The translations under genes and the position numbers were made by a program. From Microterricola pindariensis (GTDB lineage Bacteria > Actinomycetota > Actinomycetes > Actinomycetales > Microbacteriaceae), in the NCBI RefSeq assembly GCF_002936985.1, contig NZ_MPZN01000026.1, forward strand, positions 1-44,476: 44,476 nt of DNA, written 5' to 3'. Positions 1-8,699 of this stretch are shown one piece after another (positions within the stretch are counted from its first letter, which is position 1; each line of letters begins with the position of its first letter). A model generated the notes under the pieces. The model did no database searches. It was not told the origin of the DNA and worked only from the letters and a program-made list of their open reading frames with translations.

Positions 1-1690
1 CGCCGAGCGATTCGGCCTGCACGATCAGCCGTCCGGCCTCCGCCAGCCGAGTGCGCGCCTCGGCCCCGACGGCGCCGCGGCGCGCGGTGATGAAGTCCTC
101 TGCCGCCCCGAGCTGGCTGCGCGCCGCCAGCAGTGTCTGCGCCAGCGCCGCCTGCGCGCGCTGCCTGGCGGCCTCGGCATCCCGCACGCTGCCGAGCAGC
201 GCGTCGATCTGGGTGTTGGCCTGCTCCAGGCGCTGCACCACCTCGACCGGGTTCACCCGGTCGGCGGAGAGTTTGGCCGACACGTCGGCGAGCACCGACT
301 CGGTCGAGGCGACGACGGAGGCCAGCTGCCCCGAACTGTCGGCGCTGGCCGGCAGCGCCTTGGCCGCGGCGATGTCGGAGCGGAGGTCGGCGATCGCCTC
401 CGAGAAGCTCGCCCGGGCCTCGGTGAGGTCGTGGTCGAGGCGGTCGACGGCGTCCAGCAGCAGGGCGGCCTGGTCGACGGCCTCCTCCGCCGCCCGGATG
501 TCGACGGCTGCGTCGCTGGTCTTGCCGGCCGCGAGGGCCGTGTCGGCCTCGGCCAGGGCGGTGCCGGCGAAGGCCAGCCGGTCCTCGGCCTGCGTCGGGT
601 TGTCGGCGATCGTGGCGAGCGCGGCATCCGTGTACTGGTTGGAGAGCCGGGCCAGCGTTGCACGCACGCCGTCCAGGCGGGCGCGCGCCGCCTCTGCCGC
701 CTGCCGGGTTGCCTGTGCGGCCTGCGGGGCGTTCTTCTCGAGGGCGCGCAGGGCATCGAATGCCTGGGCCTGGGCGTCCAGCACGGCGTTGGCCTTCTCG
801 CAGTTCTCGATGATCTGGGCGTACCAGCCGCGCTGCTGCTCCTCGGTGTCCGGCTCGGAGTCGTCGAGTTTCTGCTGCAGGGTGAAGCCGCGGGAGAGCA
901 GCTCCCTGGCCTCGGTCAGCGCCTTCTGGAAGCCCGCGGTGGCCTCGGTGCCGTAGGAGGCGATGGCGAAGCCGAGCTCCTCCTCGCTGGTCTTCACGGC
1001 GTCGTCGGTGCGCACCAGCGCGCTGCCTGCGCGCTGCTTGAGCTCGGCGGTGCTGAGCGCGCCGATCCCGCTGGGGGCTGCCCGGCCGCGGGATGCCGAC
1101 GAGCCGCGCCTGCGCAGCACAAAGAACAGCACCACGCCGACCGCCAGCACGCCGATCACGAAGAACCAGACGAAGCCCGAGCCGCCGGAACCGCCGGTGC
1201 TGCCGTCCAGGGAGTCGCCGCCGACCGCGCGCTCCAGGCCGGTCGCGGCACCGATCGCCGCCCCGGCCCAGTCCTCCTCGCGCAGCGCAGGCTCGATGTA
1301 GTTCTGGTCGATCTCGCTGAGCTGCTGGTCGGTCAGCGGCGAGTCAGCGGCGGCGGAGAGGTAGTAGGTGCGGCCGTCGACGGCGACGGCCAGCAGGTAG
1401 TCGTTGGCGCCCATCCCGTTGGCGTTCGCCGTGGCATCCGTCCACGCCACCGCGTCGGACGGGTTCTCGAAGACGTCCACGTACGCGACGTAGAGCTGCA
1501 CCCGCTCGTTCTCGTAGAGGGTGTCGATGGCCTTGTCGACGTCGCCGGTGCCGGAGCCGAGGGCGCCGACGGTGTCGACGATCGGGCTGGACCCGAACGT
1601 CACCGGCCCCGCGGCGGACGCCGCCAGCGGCGCCGCGAATATCAGCGCGCCGACCGCCAGCGCAGCCCCCACAGCCCACCGTGCCCGCAT
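1..1690 (-). CDS. TPM-domain membrane protein (3' end outside window)
   Basis: The reading frame starts at ATG 1690 behind an AGGAGGT ribosome binding site and is still open at base 1, so about 563 residues are visible and the C-terminus is missing. The N-terminus is a signal peptide (hydrophobic residues about 5-27 ending ASAAG). A TPM-type domain follows (about 30-170), then a transmembrane helix near residue 205 followed by RRR, then a long Ala/Glu/Gln-rich region that looks coiled-coil. This is the usual actinobacterial layout of the TPM_phosphatase family: domain outside, helical tail inside. TPM domains occur in proteins linked to photosystem repair and to envelope processes; no substrate can be assigned here. 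A weak -10 (TAGACT) lies at 1724-1729. The family call is good, the function unknown. Confidence 0.8.
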   Translation of the reverse strand, partial: MRARWAVGAALAVGALIFAAPLAASAAGPVTFGSSPIVDTVGALGSGTGDVDKAIDTLYENERVQLYVAYVDVFENPSDAVAWTDATANANGMGANDYLLAVAVDGRTYYLSAAADSPLTDQQLSEIDQNYIEPALREEDWAGAAIGAATGLERAVGGDSLDGSTGGSGGSGFVWFFVIGVLAVGVVLFFVLRRRGSSASRGRAAPSGIGALSTAELKQRAGSALVRTDDAVKTSEEELGFAIASYGTEATAGFQKALTEARELLSRGFTLQQKLDDSEPDTEEQQRGWYAQIIENCEKANAVLDAQAQAFDALRALEKNAPQAAQATRQAAEAARARLDGVRATLARLSNQYTDAALATIADNPTQAEDRLAFAGTALAEADTALAAGKTSDAAVDIRAAEEAVDQAALLLDAVDRLDHDLTEARASFSEAIADLRSDIAAAKALPASADSSGQLASVVASTESVLADVSAKLSADRVNPVEVVQRLEQANTQIDALLGSVRDAEAARQRAQAALAQTLLAARSQLGAAEDFITARRGAVGAEARTRLAEAGRLIVQAESLG

Positions 1691-1784
1691 CGGCCCACCT
1701 CCTCTAGCGCGTACTCTTTTCGAAGTCTAGGGGGAGCGCCTCCGAGGCGTCCAGCAGCGCTCTCGCGGGCGGGAGCGGGCGGTG

Positions 1785-3053
1785 TCAGGCCCCGACGAGG
1801 GCGACGCGGTCGAGCAATTCCGCTCGCACCTCGGTCACCAGCAGCTCCCTGGCACCCTGCAGAACGGCGTTGTCGCGCACGCTGGTGGCGACCACCTCCG
1901 GGTACCACCGGCTCTGCGCGCGGATGTGGCCGGCAACGAGCGCGGCCAGCTCCGCCCCGCCGGCGCTGCCCGTCGGGCCGCCGAGCACGAGCAGCTCCGG
2001 GTCGAGCACCGACAGTAGCGGGGTGAGCGAGATGGCGATGCGCGGGGCGAGGTCTTCGATCACCTCGTGGCGGTTCGGCGCCGTCGCCAGCGCGTCCAGC
2101 GCCGCCGGAAGCGTCTCGCCCGGGATGCCGTGCCGGGCGAGCAGCGCCTGCACGGCGCGCCCGCCGATCAGGTCCTGCACCTCGCGGGCCGACTCGTCGT
2201 AGTGGATGGCGGCGTGGGGGATCGGCATGAAGCCGATCTCGCCCGCACCGCCGAAGGCGCCGCGGTGCAGCGCGCCGTTGGTGTCGAAGGCGGCGCCGAC
2301 GCCGTTGCCGAGCCAGATCAGCACGAACACCTCGCGGCCCTGGCCCACGCCGTCCACGCTCTCGGCCGTCGCGGCCAGGTTGGCGTCGTTCTCGATGCGC
2401 ACCTGTGCGCCGAGGGCGTCCTCGAGCAGGTCGCGGACGCCGGTGACGGGCCATTTCGGCAGGGCCTCGGTGAACAGCTCGTCGGCGTGCCGCGGGTCGA
2501 CATAGCCCGGGATTCCGATGCACAGCTTGTGCACGGCGGCCGGGTCGGAGCCGCTCGCCGCGCAGGCGCGCTCGATGGCGCCGCGGATGTCGCGCACAGG
2601 GTCGCGCTCTGCGGGGTCGGCCGGCAGCGGGGCCCGGACGACGGGGTGCAGCGTGCCCGCCGCGTCGACGACGCTGGAGCGGATCTCGTGGGCATCGATG
2701 TCGACGGCGACGCCGAGTGCCTTGTCCACCCGGGCCGCATACAGGATCGGTGCGGGCCCCGGGGTGCCCGTCTGGCGCCCCGCCTGCACGATGAAGCCGG
2801 ACTGCTCGAGCCTCGCCATCATCAGCGAGGCGGTCGGCTTGGAGACGCCGGCCAGCTCGCAGATGCGGTTGCGGGTCAGCGGCCCGTGCTCCAGCAGCAG
2901 CGACAGACCCGTCCGGTCGTTGACAGCGCCCAGCCACGCGGGGGTGCCCTGAGGGGACTTCACCGCGGGATTCGCTGAGGATTTCACTGCCACCGGGGCC
3001 GCCTTCGAGCCGTCTGCGGCTGAGGCCGCACTGTAAGGAGTCTTCACGAGCAT
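1785..3053 (-). CDS. ROK-family transcriptional regulator
   Basis: The product is a 422-residue cytoplasmic repressor-type protein. A winged helix-turn-helix lies at about residues 48-95 (LTRNRICELAGVSKPTASLM), followed by a ROK sugar-kinase-like domain (about 105-405). The kinase phosphate loop, normally DxGGT, is degraded to DIDAH. The catalytic-type Asp remains in ENDANLAA. The zinc-binding CxCGxxGC cluster is absent: the stretch after GEIGFM carries no cysteine. Loss of the ATP motif fits a sugar-sensing regulator rather than a kinase. The start is uncertain because ATG 3053 has no clear ribosome binding site; GTG codons about 20-25 residues downstream are alternatives. It lies in the same direction as pcm and the GH1 beta-glucosidase, so it may control glucoside use; that link is inferred from position only. 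Confidence 0.85.
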   Translation of the reverse strand: MLVKTPYSAASAADGSKAAPVAVKSSANPAVKSPQGTPAWLGAVNDRTGLSLLLEHGPLTRNRICELAGVSKPTASLMMARLEQSGFIVQAGRQTGTPGPAPILYAARVDKALGVAVDIDAHEIRSSVVDAAGTLHPVVRAPLPADPAERDPVRDIRGAIERACAASGSDPAAVHKLCIGIPGYVDPRHADELFTEALPKWPVTGVRDLLEDALGAQVRIENDANLAATAESVDGVGQGREVFVLIWLGNGVGAAFDTNGALHRGAFGGAGEIGFMPIPHAAIHYDESAREVQDLIGGRAVQALLARHGIPGETLPAALDALATAPNRHEVIEDLAPRIAISLTPLLSVLDPELLVLGGPTGSAGGAELAALVAGHIRAQSRWYPEVVATSVRDNAVLQGARELLVTEVRAELLDRVALVGA

Positions 3054-3090
3054 AGCGGCGCGGCGCGCGGCAGGAGGTGAACGGCGGGTT

Positions 3091-3795
3091 TCACGGGGAG
3101 CCCGGCTGGGTGCCGTTCGGCTGCCAGCCCTGCTCGCCGATCAGGGGCACGAAGCGCACGCCGCCCAGCGACTCGAGCTCCCACCCGGCGTCTTCCCTGC
3201 CCGCGGCCACCGCGCCCGCGTCTCCGGGCCGGTGCAGCACCAGCAGGCGCTGCCAGCCGCTCGGCGACTCCACCGGCAGCACCAGTCGGCCGGCCGGGGC
3301 GAGTTGCGCCCGGAGCGCCTCGGGGATGGACGGCCCGGCCGCGGAGACGATGATCGCGTCGTACGGCGCGTGCTCGATCAGGCCGAGCGTGCCGTCCGCC
3401 TGCCGAACGTGGGCGTTGGCGTAGCCGAGGCGGGCGAGCAGCTCACCCGCCCGGGCGGCGAGCAGCGGCATCCGCTCGATCGACCAGACCTCGGCCGCGA
3501 TGGCCGCGAGCACGGCGGCGGCGTAGCCGGAGCCGGTGCCGACCTCGAGCACCCTGCTGCCCGCGCGCACCCGGGCCGCCTGCACCATCAGCGCCACGAT
3601 GTAGGGCTGCGAGATGGTCTGCCCGTCGCCGATCGGCAGGGGGTGGTCGGCGTAGGCATCGGCGCGCAGCGCCGGGCTCACGAACTCCTCGCGCGGCACG
3701 GCGGCCATCGCGCCGAGCACGAGGGCGTCGGTGATGCCGCGTCGGGCGAGGTGTCGCTCGAGCATCTCGGCGCGGCGCGCGTCCAGCTCGGTCAC
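3091..3795 (-). CDS. pcm: Protein-L-isoaspartate O-methyltransferase
   Basis: This SAM-dependent methyltransferase (about 234 residues) repairs isoaspartyl sites in damaged proteins. The PCMT pattern is clear: PIGDGQTISQPYIVA near residues 50-65, then SAM motif I VLEVGTGSGY. Its length is usual for the family. The start is not settled. GTG 3795 directly abuts a GGAGG sequence, with too little spacing. ATG 3832, 12 codons upstream, would extend the protein into the tandem repeat between this gene and the beta-glucosidase. ATG 3756 would shorten it. The ROK regulator follows 37 bp downstream. The enzyme call is firm; the start is moderate. Confidence 0.88.
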   Translation of the reverse strand: MTELDARRAEMLERHLARRGITDALVLGAMAAVPREEFVSPALRADAYADHPLPIGDGQTISQPYIVALMVQAARVRAGSRVLEVGTGSGYAAAVLAAIAAEVWSIERMPLLAARAGELLARLGYANAHVRQADGTLGLIEHAPYDAIIVSAAGPSIPEALRAQLAPAGRLVLPVESPSGWQRLLVLHRPGDAGAVAAGREDAGWELESLGGVRFVPLIGEQGWQPNGTQPGSP

Positions 3796-3817
3796 CCCTC
3801 CAGTACAGCACCGCGGC

Positions 3818-3873
3818 GGGGCGAGCGCCATGCCCCGGGGCGAGCGCCAAGCCCCGGGCGAACGCCAGGCCCC
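3818..3873. repeat. Three tandem 19-bp units, each a small hairpin
   Basis: Units at 3818-3836, 3837-3855 and 3856-3873 (the last one base shorter) share the pattern GGGGCGAGCGCCAnGCCCC. Each can pair GGGGC with GCCCC around a 9-base loop. The array begins right after the beta-glucosidase stop codon (3878, minus strand) and just before the pcm start. It may act as a transcription terminator, an mRNA 3' stabiliser, or a recently expanded repeat. Confidence 0.75.
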
Positions 3874-3877
3874 GGGA

Positions 3878-5275
3878 TCAGGCCCGGGCGCGGTTGCCCG
3901 CGATGACGTCGCGGTACCAGTGGAAGGACTGCTTCGGGGTGCGCCGCTGCGTCTCGAAGTCCGTGTGCACGAGGCCGAAGCGCATCGAGTTGCCGACCGC
4001 CCACTCGAAGTTGTCCAGCAGCGACCAATGGAAGTAGCCGCGCACGTCGACGCCGGCCGCGATGGCCGCGGCGATGGCGCGCAGGTGCGCGTCGGTGTAG
4101 TCGATGCGGCGCTGGTCGGCGACCTGGCCCGTGGCATCCGGCCCGTCATTGATGGCCGCGCCGTTCTCGGTGATGTAGACCGGGGGGAGGGCGTCGCCGT
4201 AGCGCTCCCGGAAGGAGACCAGCAGCTCGGTGAGGCCGGCGGGGATGACGGGCCAGTCGAAGTCGGTGCGCGGGTAGCCGTCGATGTCGACGAGTTCGAA
4301 CGGCAGGCTGGCGTCGAGCTCGTGGCCGTCGATGAGCGCGGGCCCGTCGTCGCCCTGGCGCTGGCTGAAGCCGGGTGCGGCCACCGCGGTCGGGTTGTAG
4401 TAGTTGATGCCGTACCAGTCGATTGGGCTGGAGATGATCTCGAGGTCCTCGGCCGGCACCTCGGGCAGCATGCCGGCCATGGCCTCGGGGTAGCGCCCGG
4501 TGAGGATCGGGTCGGCGAAGATCCAGTTGGAGATGTTGTCGTACAGTCCGGCCGCCTGCTGGTCGGCCGGCACCTCGCTGGCCGCCCAGGTGGGGGCGTG
4601 GTTGTTGGCGACGCCGATGTTGCCGGCGCCGGCCGCCCGCAGCGCCCGCACCGCGAGGCCGTGTCCGAGCAGCAGGTTGTGCGCGGCGGGGAGCGCCTCG
4701 AAGCCGAGCTGCAGGCCGGGGGCCTGGATGCCGGCGCCGTAGCCGAGCATGGTGAGCACGACCGGCTCGTTGATGGTGATCCAGCGCGGGATGCGGTCGG
4801 CGAAGTGCTCGCCGACGATGCCGGCGTACTCGCCGAAGCGCAGCGCGGTGTCGCGGTTCAGCCAGCCGCCCGCCTGCTCGAGCGGCAGCGGGGTGTCCCA
4901 GTGGAACAGCGTCGGCGACGGCGTCACGCCGGCCTCGAGCAGGCCGTCGACGAGGCGGTCGTAGAAGTCGAGGCCGAGCGGGTTCACCGCGCCGGACCCG
5001 GCGGGCTGGATGCGGCTCCAGGCGAAGGAGAAGCGGTAGGCGTCCACCCCGAGCTCGGCCATCAGCGCGATGTCCTCCGGGTAGCGGTGGTAGTGGTCGC
5101 AGGCCACCTCGCCGGTGTCGCCGTTCAGCACCCGGCCGGGCTCGGCGCAGAACGCGTCCCAGGAGCTCGGGCCGCGGCCGTCCTCGGCCACCGCGCCCTC
5201 GATCTGGTAGGCGGCCGTGGAGACCCCCCAGACGAAACCCTGCGGCAGGACGGGGAACGGGGACGGCTGGGTCAT
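3878..5275 (-). CDS. bgl: GH1 beta-glucosidase
   Basis: A 465-residue family 1 glycoside hydrolase that cleaves beta-glucosides or related beta-glycosides by a retaining mechanism. The acid/base is E170 in TINEP and the nucleophile is E370 in YITENG. The N-terminal FVWGVSTAAYQIEG and the HWDTP motif are also typical. There is no signal peptide, so it is cytoplasmic and expects imported oligosaccharides, but no transporter is in the window. ATG 5275 has a GAGAGG site upstream. The predicted promoter (5348-5376) carries a palindrome over its -35 box, suggesting control by a repressor; the ROK gene two genes downstream is the obvious candidate. The exact substrate cannot be read from the sequence. 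Confidence 0.95.
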   Translation of the reverse strand: MTQPSPFPVLPQGFVWGVSTAAYQIEGAVAEDGRGPSSWDAFCAEPGRVLNGDTGEVACDHYHRYPEDIALMAELGVDAYRFSFAWSRIQPAGSGAVNPLGLDFYDRLVDGLLEAGVTPSPTLFHWDTPLPLEQAGGWLNRDTALRFGEYAGIVGEHFADRIPRWITINEPVVLTMLGYGAGIQAPGLQLGFEALPAAHNLLLGHGLAVRALRAAGAGNIGVANNHAPTWAASEVPADQQAAGLYDNISNWIFADPILTGRYPEAMAGMLPEVPAEDLEIISSPIDWYGINYYNPTAVAAPGFSQRQGDDGPALIDGHELDASLPFELVDIDGYPRTDFDWPVIPAGLTELLVSFRERYGDALPPVYITENGAAINDGPDATGQVADQRRIDYTDAHLRAIAAAIAAGVDVRGYFHWSLLDNFEWAVGNSMRFGLVHTDFETQRRTPKQSFHWYRDVIAGNRARA

Positions 5276-5347
5276 GGTGGCCTCTCGACGGCGTTGTCAG
5301 GGATGCGGGGGCAGGGCTGCGCGGACTGCTGTGCGCTGCTGCTTCCG

Positions 5348-5376
5348 AGGATCGCCGACATCCGTGACTAAGTCAA
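5348..5376 (-). promoter_or_regulatory. Predicted beta-glucosidase promoter with palindromic operator
   Basis: On the minus strand TTGACT (5376-5371) and GATCCT (5353-5348) are 17 bp apart, a fair sigma-70-type promoter. The 11-bp palindrome TGACTAAGTCA (5365-5375) covers the -35 box. A second nested inverted repeat lies next to it: CTAAGT (5368-5373) with ACTTAG (5397-5402), enclosing GCGTC-tgg-GACGC (5377-5389). Overlap with the -35 is what a repressor site would look like. That ROK binds here is inferred. Confidence 0.45.
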
Positions 5377-5411
5377 GCGTCTGGGACGCATGACCCACTT
5401 AGCGGGCGGGG

Positions 5412-6188
5412 TCAGCCCTCGCCCGTGAACGACGGACTGCGCCTCTGCTGGAACGCGGCGAAGCCCTCTGCGTAGTCTGCGCTGCCGGAGAGCGCGCCCT
5501 GCGCGGCGTTCTCGGCGGCCAGCGAGCGCCAGAGGCCGACCCGCTCGTCACGCAACTCGTGCACCAGTCGCTTGCTGGCGAGGAACGCCTGCGTGGCCCC
5601 GCTGGCGACCCGGCCCACCCGCGCCCGGGTGAAAGCGAGGATCTCCTCGTGCGGCACGACCCGGCTGAACAGGCCGAGTTGCACGGCCTCGCTCCCGCTG
5701 ATCAGCTCGCCCGTGTAGATGAGGTCGAGGGTGCGGTGGGCGCCGAGCCGCTCGAAGAAGAGGGCGTGCCCGCCGGAGTCGAGCGTCGCCCCGAGGTTCG
5801 CGAACGGGGAGCCGATCTTGGCGGTGTCCGCGACGTAGACGACGTCGCTGGCGATCAGCAGGCCGAGCCCGACGCCGAGGCACGCCCCTGTCGCGATCGC
5901 GAAGGTCGGTGCCGGGAAGGAGTCGATCTGGGCCAGCAGCGGGGTCACCACCTGGGAGAGGTAGCCCTCGGCGTCATCCGTCGCCGGGTCGACATTCGAG
6001 ATGTCCCGGCCGGCGCAGAACGCGCGCCCCTGCCCGTGCAGAAGCACGGCACGCACACCCGCCTCGGCGGCCCGGGTGTACGCGGCGGCGAGGTCGGCGA
6101 TCGCCTGCTCGTCCAGCGCATTGAGCTTGCCCGGTTCGTCGAGCAGGATCTCGGCAACGCCATCGGCGAGGGTGAGCTCGACGGTCAT
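5412..6188 (-). CDS. paaG: 1,2-epoxyphenylacetyl-CoA isomerase (PaaG-type crotonase)
   Basis: A 258-residue crotonase-fold enzyme and last gene of the paaABCDEG unit. It should isomerise the ring epoxide of phenylacetyl-CoA to the seven-membered oxepin-CoA. The evidence is in the active site. The two glutamates of true enoyl-CoA hydratases are missing (Gly at the GVGLGLL position and F129 in GSPF), while D137 in TLDSGG matches the catalytic Asp136 of E. coli PaaG. The oxyanion-hole region AFCAGRD is intact. ATG 6188 has GGAGGA upstream and follows paaE by 29 bp. The other crotonase in the cluster keeps both glutamates and is assigned as PaaF. Confidence 0.85.
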   Translation of the reverse strand: MTVELTLADGVAEILLDEPGKLNALDEQAIADLAAAYTRAAEAGVRAVLLHGQGRAFCAGRDISNVDPATDDAEGYLSQVVTPLLAQIDSFPAPTFAIATGACLGVGLGLLIASDVVYVADTAKIGSPFANLGATLDSGGHALFFERLGAHRTLDLIYTGELISGSEAVQLGLFSRVVPHEEILAFTRARVGRVASGATQAFLASKRLVHELRDERVGLWRSLAAENAAQGALSGSADYAEGFAAFQQRRSPSFTGEG

Positions 6189-6217
6189 GGTTCCTCCAGT
6201 GAGATCGGGGGACGGGG

Positions 6218-7339
6218 TTAGGAGTCGTAGTTCACTTCGACGCTGGGGCTGGTGGGCACCGACTGGCAGGTGAGCACGTAGCCGCGCTCCAGCTCGTCCG
6301 GTTCGAGGGCGTAGTTCTCGGCCATCTCCACTGTGCCGGAGACGAGGGTCGCCCTGCACGTGCCGCACACCCCGCCCGCGCAGGCGAACGGCACGTCGCC
6401 GCGCACCCGGAGGGCGGCGTTGAGGATGCTCTCGTTGCTGTGCACCGGGCTCGTCACCGTGCCCGTCGTGCCGTCGAGGCGGAAGCTGATCGTGTGCACC
6501 TCGTCGCCGGCGGAGACCTGCACGGGGCGGCCGCTCTGCCCGGCCGGGGCCTCGGGGCGCCCGGTCGTGAACAGCTCGAACCGGATGGCGTCGGCGTCGA
6601 CACCGAACTCGGCGAGGGTGTCGCGGCAGAGCTGGACGAGATCGAACGGGCCGCAGAGGAACCATTCGTCGACGGTGCCCGGTTCGATCAGCATGCGCAG
6701 GATGCTGCGGAGCTTGTGCGCGTCCAGGCGCCCGCTCAGCAGCTCGGAGCTGCGGATCTCCCGGGTGAGCAGGTGGTGCAGGGCGAGCCGGTCCGGGTAG
6801 CGGTCCTTGAGGTCGGCGAGTTCGTCGACGAACATCGTGTCCATCACGGTGCGGTTCGAGTAGAGCAGCGTGAAGCGATTGCCCGGGTGGGCGCCGAGCG
6901 TGCTCTCGATGAGCGCGAGCACCGGGGTGATGCCGGAGCCCGCCGCGATCGCGACGAGGTGGGCGGCATCCGTGTCGGCCAGGCGGGAGGTGAATGTGCC
7001 CTCCGGGCTCATCACCTCCAGCTCCATGCCCACCTGCAGGTGGTCGAGCGCCCAGCTGGAGAACACCCCGCCGAGGTCGCGCTTGATGCCGACCTGCAGC
7101 TCGCCGGCGACGGGAGCCTGGCAGATCGAGTAGCTGCGGCGCAGGTCCTCGCCCTCGAGCACGGTGCGGAGCGCGATGTACTGCCCGGGGGCGTACGCGT
7201 ACTGGTCGCGCAGCTCGTCCGGCACGGTGAAGCTCACCGCGATGGCGTCGGTGGTCAGCTTGCGCACCGCGGAGACGCGCAACCGGTGGAATGCGGCCCG
7301 GCGGCGGGTGGTTGTCGTCGCTGTCGTGTCTTCCGGCAC
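6218..7339 (-). CDS. paaE: Phenylacetyl-CoA epoxidase reductase subunit PaaE
   Basis: A 373-residue reductase that passes electrons from NAD(P)H to the PaaABC di-iron epoxidase. An FAD-binding barrel comes first (RRSYSIC near residue 68), then the NAD(P) domain (AAGSGITP). A C-terminal plant-type [2Fe-2S] ferredoxin domain has ligands C320, C325, C328 and C358. The order of domains is that of PaaE (called PaaK in some species). GTG 7339 lies 2 bp after the paaD stop, with AAGGA about 10 bases upstream, so the two are translationally linked. Cytoplasmic. Confidence 0.95.
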   Translation of the reverse strand: MPEDTTATTTTRRRAAFHRLRVSAVRKLTTDAIAVSFTVPDELRDQYAYAPGQYIALRTVLEGEDLRRSYSICQAPVAGELQVGIKRDLGGVFSSWALDHLQVGMELEVMSPEGTFTSRLADTDAAHLVAIAAGSGITPVLALIESTLGAHPGNRFTLLYSNRTVMDTMFVDELADLKDRYPDRLALHHLLTREIRSSELLSGRLDAHKLRSILRMLIEPGTVDEWFLCGPFDLVQLCRDTLAEFGVDADAIRFELFTTGRPEAPAGQSGRPVQVSAGDEVHTISFRLDGTTGTVTSPVHSNESILNAALRVRGDVPFACAGGVCGTCRATLVSGTVEMAENYALEPDELERGYVLTCQSVPTSPSVEVNYDS

Positions 7340-7341
7340 CG

Positions 7342-7866
7342 TCAGTGGTCCTTAAAGTAGTCGAACGGCTCGTGGCAGCGCTGGCAGACGTACTGGGCCT
7401 TGCAGGAGGTCGAGCCGAAGCGGCTCACCTCGCGGGTGTGCAGAGAGCCGCATTGCGGGCAGCGGATGCCGAGGCCGAGGCTCACGGCGCCGCCCGCCTG
7501 CCGGGTGCGCGGCGCGGCGATGCCGTACTTCTCGAGCTTGGCCCTCCCGGCGTCGCTCATCCAGTCTGTTGTCCACGCGGGGGACAGCACGGTGGTGACC
7601 GTGATCGAGCCGTAGCCGCTGCGGGCGAGCGCGGCGGCGATGTCGTCGCGGATGGCGTCGACGGCAGGGCAGCCGGAGTAGGTGGGGGTGATCTCGACGA
7701 GAACGGCGCCGCGCTCGTCGACGTGGGCGCTGCGCAGCACGCCGAGATCTTCGATCGTGAGCACGGGCACCTCGGGGTCTACGACGGTCGCCGCGAGATC
7801 CCAGACGCTCCGGTCGGGCTCGGCGAGCGGCCGCGGGCGGGCGACGCGTTCCAGCTCGGTCACCAT
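7342..7866 (-). CDS. paaD: Phenylacetate pathway maturation protein PaaD
   Basis: A 174-residue protein with an N-terminal MIP18/DUF59-type domain (VVDPEVPVLTIEDLGVL, then YSGCPA) and a C-terminal zinc ribbon (C136/C139 and C161/C164, with C155 between). PaaD proteins are thought to help assemble a metal centre of the epoxidase system, probably the Fe-S cluster of PaaE, and are not part of the catalytic core. ATG 7866 has GGAG five bases upstream and overlaps the end of paaC by 7 bp. Confidence 0.93.
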   Translation of the reverse strand: MVTELERVARPRPLAEPDRSVWDLAATVVDPEVPVLTIEDLGVLRSAHVDERGAVLVEITPTYSGCPAVDAIRDDIAAALARSGYGSITVTTVLSPAWTTDWMSDAGRAKLEKYGIAAPRTRQAGGAVSLGLGIRCPQCGSLHTREVSRFGSTSCKAQYVCQRCHEPFDYFKDH

Positions 7867-8699
7867 GATGCTCCGGGGTGCGCTCGGGCCAACACCTGCA
7901 TCTCGGCCAGGATCGGGCCGAGGTACTCGGTGTGCGAACCCTGCCGGCCGCCGCCGCGGGCGGAGGGTGCGGTGGGCACGGTGAGCCCCGCCTGGGTGAT
8001 CAGCCGCGGCACCAGGGCGTCGAAGCCGGCACGCAGCGACGACGGGGCGACGGCGATGCCGGCGAGGGGTGCGGCATCCTCGTCGCCCGGAATGGCGTCG
8101 TCGGTGAACAGCTCATCGACGAAGACCCACATGGCATCGAGGCCGCGCTGCATGCGACGGTGCGACTCCGCGGTGCCGTGCCCGAGCCGCAGCAGCCACT
8201 GCTCCGAGTGGTCGAGGTGGTAGTCCACCTCTTTGAGCGCCTTGGCCGCGATGCCCGCGAGCAGGGGGTCTGCGGATGCCGACAGCTCCCGGTACAGGCC
8301 GATGAAGTAGGCGGACGCGATCAGCTGGCGGGCGATCGTCTGGGCGAAGTCCCCGTTCGGCTGCTCGAACAGCTGCCGGTTGGTGAACTGTGCCTCGTCG
8401 CGGAAGTAGGCGAGGTCGTCCTCGCTCTGGCCCCAGGCGGAGCCGGCGTAGGTCAGCAGGCTGCGCGCATGGCCGAGCAGGTCGAGGCCGATGTTGGCCA
8501 ACGCCACGTCCTCCTCGAGCTCTGGTGCGTTCGTGACCCACTCGCCGAGGCGCTGGGCGAGCACGAGCGCGTCGTCGCCGAGGCCGAGGGCGTAGCGCGC
8601 GACGGCGTCGTCGGCCCCGGCATCCGTCTCGGTGATGGTCTGCCGGATCGACTCGGGCGTGAGCGCGGTCGAGATGGCCCGGTTGCTGTGCCCGCTCAC
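7860..8699 (-). CDS. paaC: Phenylacetyl-CoA epoxidase structural subunit PaaC
   Basis: A 279-residue ferritin-like protein that pairs with PaaA in the epoxidase and is structural, not catalytic. Recognisable segments include LAQRLGEWVTNAPELEEDVA, LDLLGHAR and KALKEVDYHLDHSEQW. The start is GTG 8699, which overlaps the paaB stop as GTGA; an upstream extension of the frame into paaB is not needed. Its own stop overlaps paaD. Slightly longer than the E. coli protein (about 248), mostly at the C-terminus. Confidence 0.94.
   Translation of the reverse strand: MSGHSNRAISTALTPESIRQTITETDAGADDAVARYALGLGDDALVLAQRLGEWVTNAPELEEDVALANIGLDLLGHARSLLTYAGSAWGQSEDDLAYFRDEAQFTNRQLFEQPNGDFAQTIARQLIASAYFIGLYRELSASADPLLAGIAAKALKEVDYHLDHSEQWLLRLGHGTAESHRRMQRGLDAMWVFVDELFTDDAIPGDEDAAPLAGIAVAPSSLRAGFDALVPRLITQAGLTVPTAPSARGGGRQGSHTEYLGPILAEMQVLARAHPGASW

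Noticed and set aside
431-2026. 531-codon plus-strand frame across the TPM and ROK genes
   Set aside because: It runs antisense through two genes and their shared gap, with no ribosome binding site and a composition typical of shadow frames.
3731-5371. 546-codon plus-strand frame opposite the beta-glucosidase
   Set aside because: GH1 catalytic motifs are intact on the minus strand; the plus-strand product is low in complexity and has no recognisable domain.
5391-5414. TGACCC ... GGGTCA inverted repeat at the end of paaG
   Set aside because: Six-base arms with a 12-base spacer, partly inside the stop codon; too weak to call a terminator or operator.
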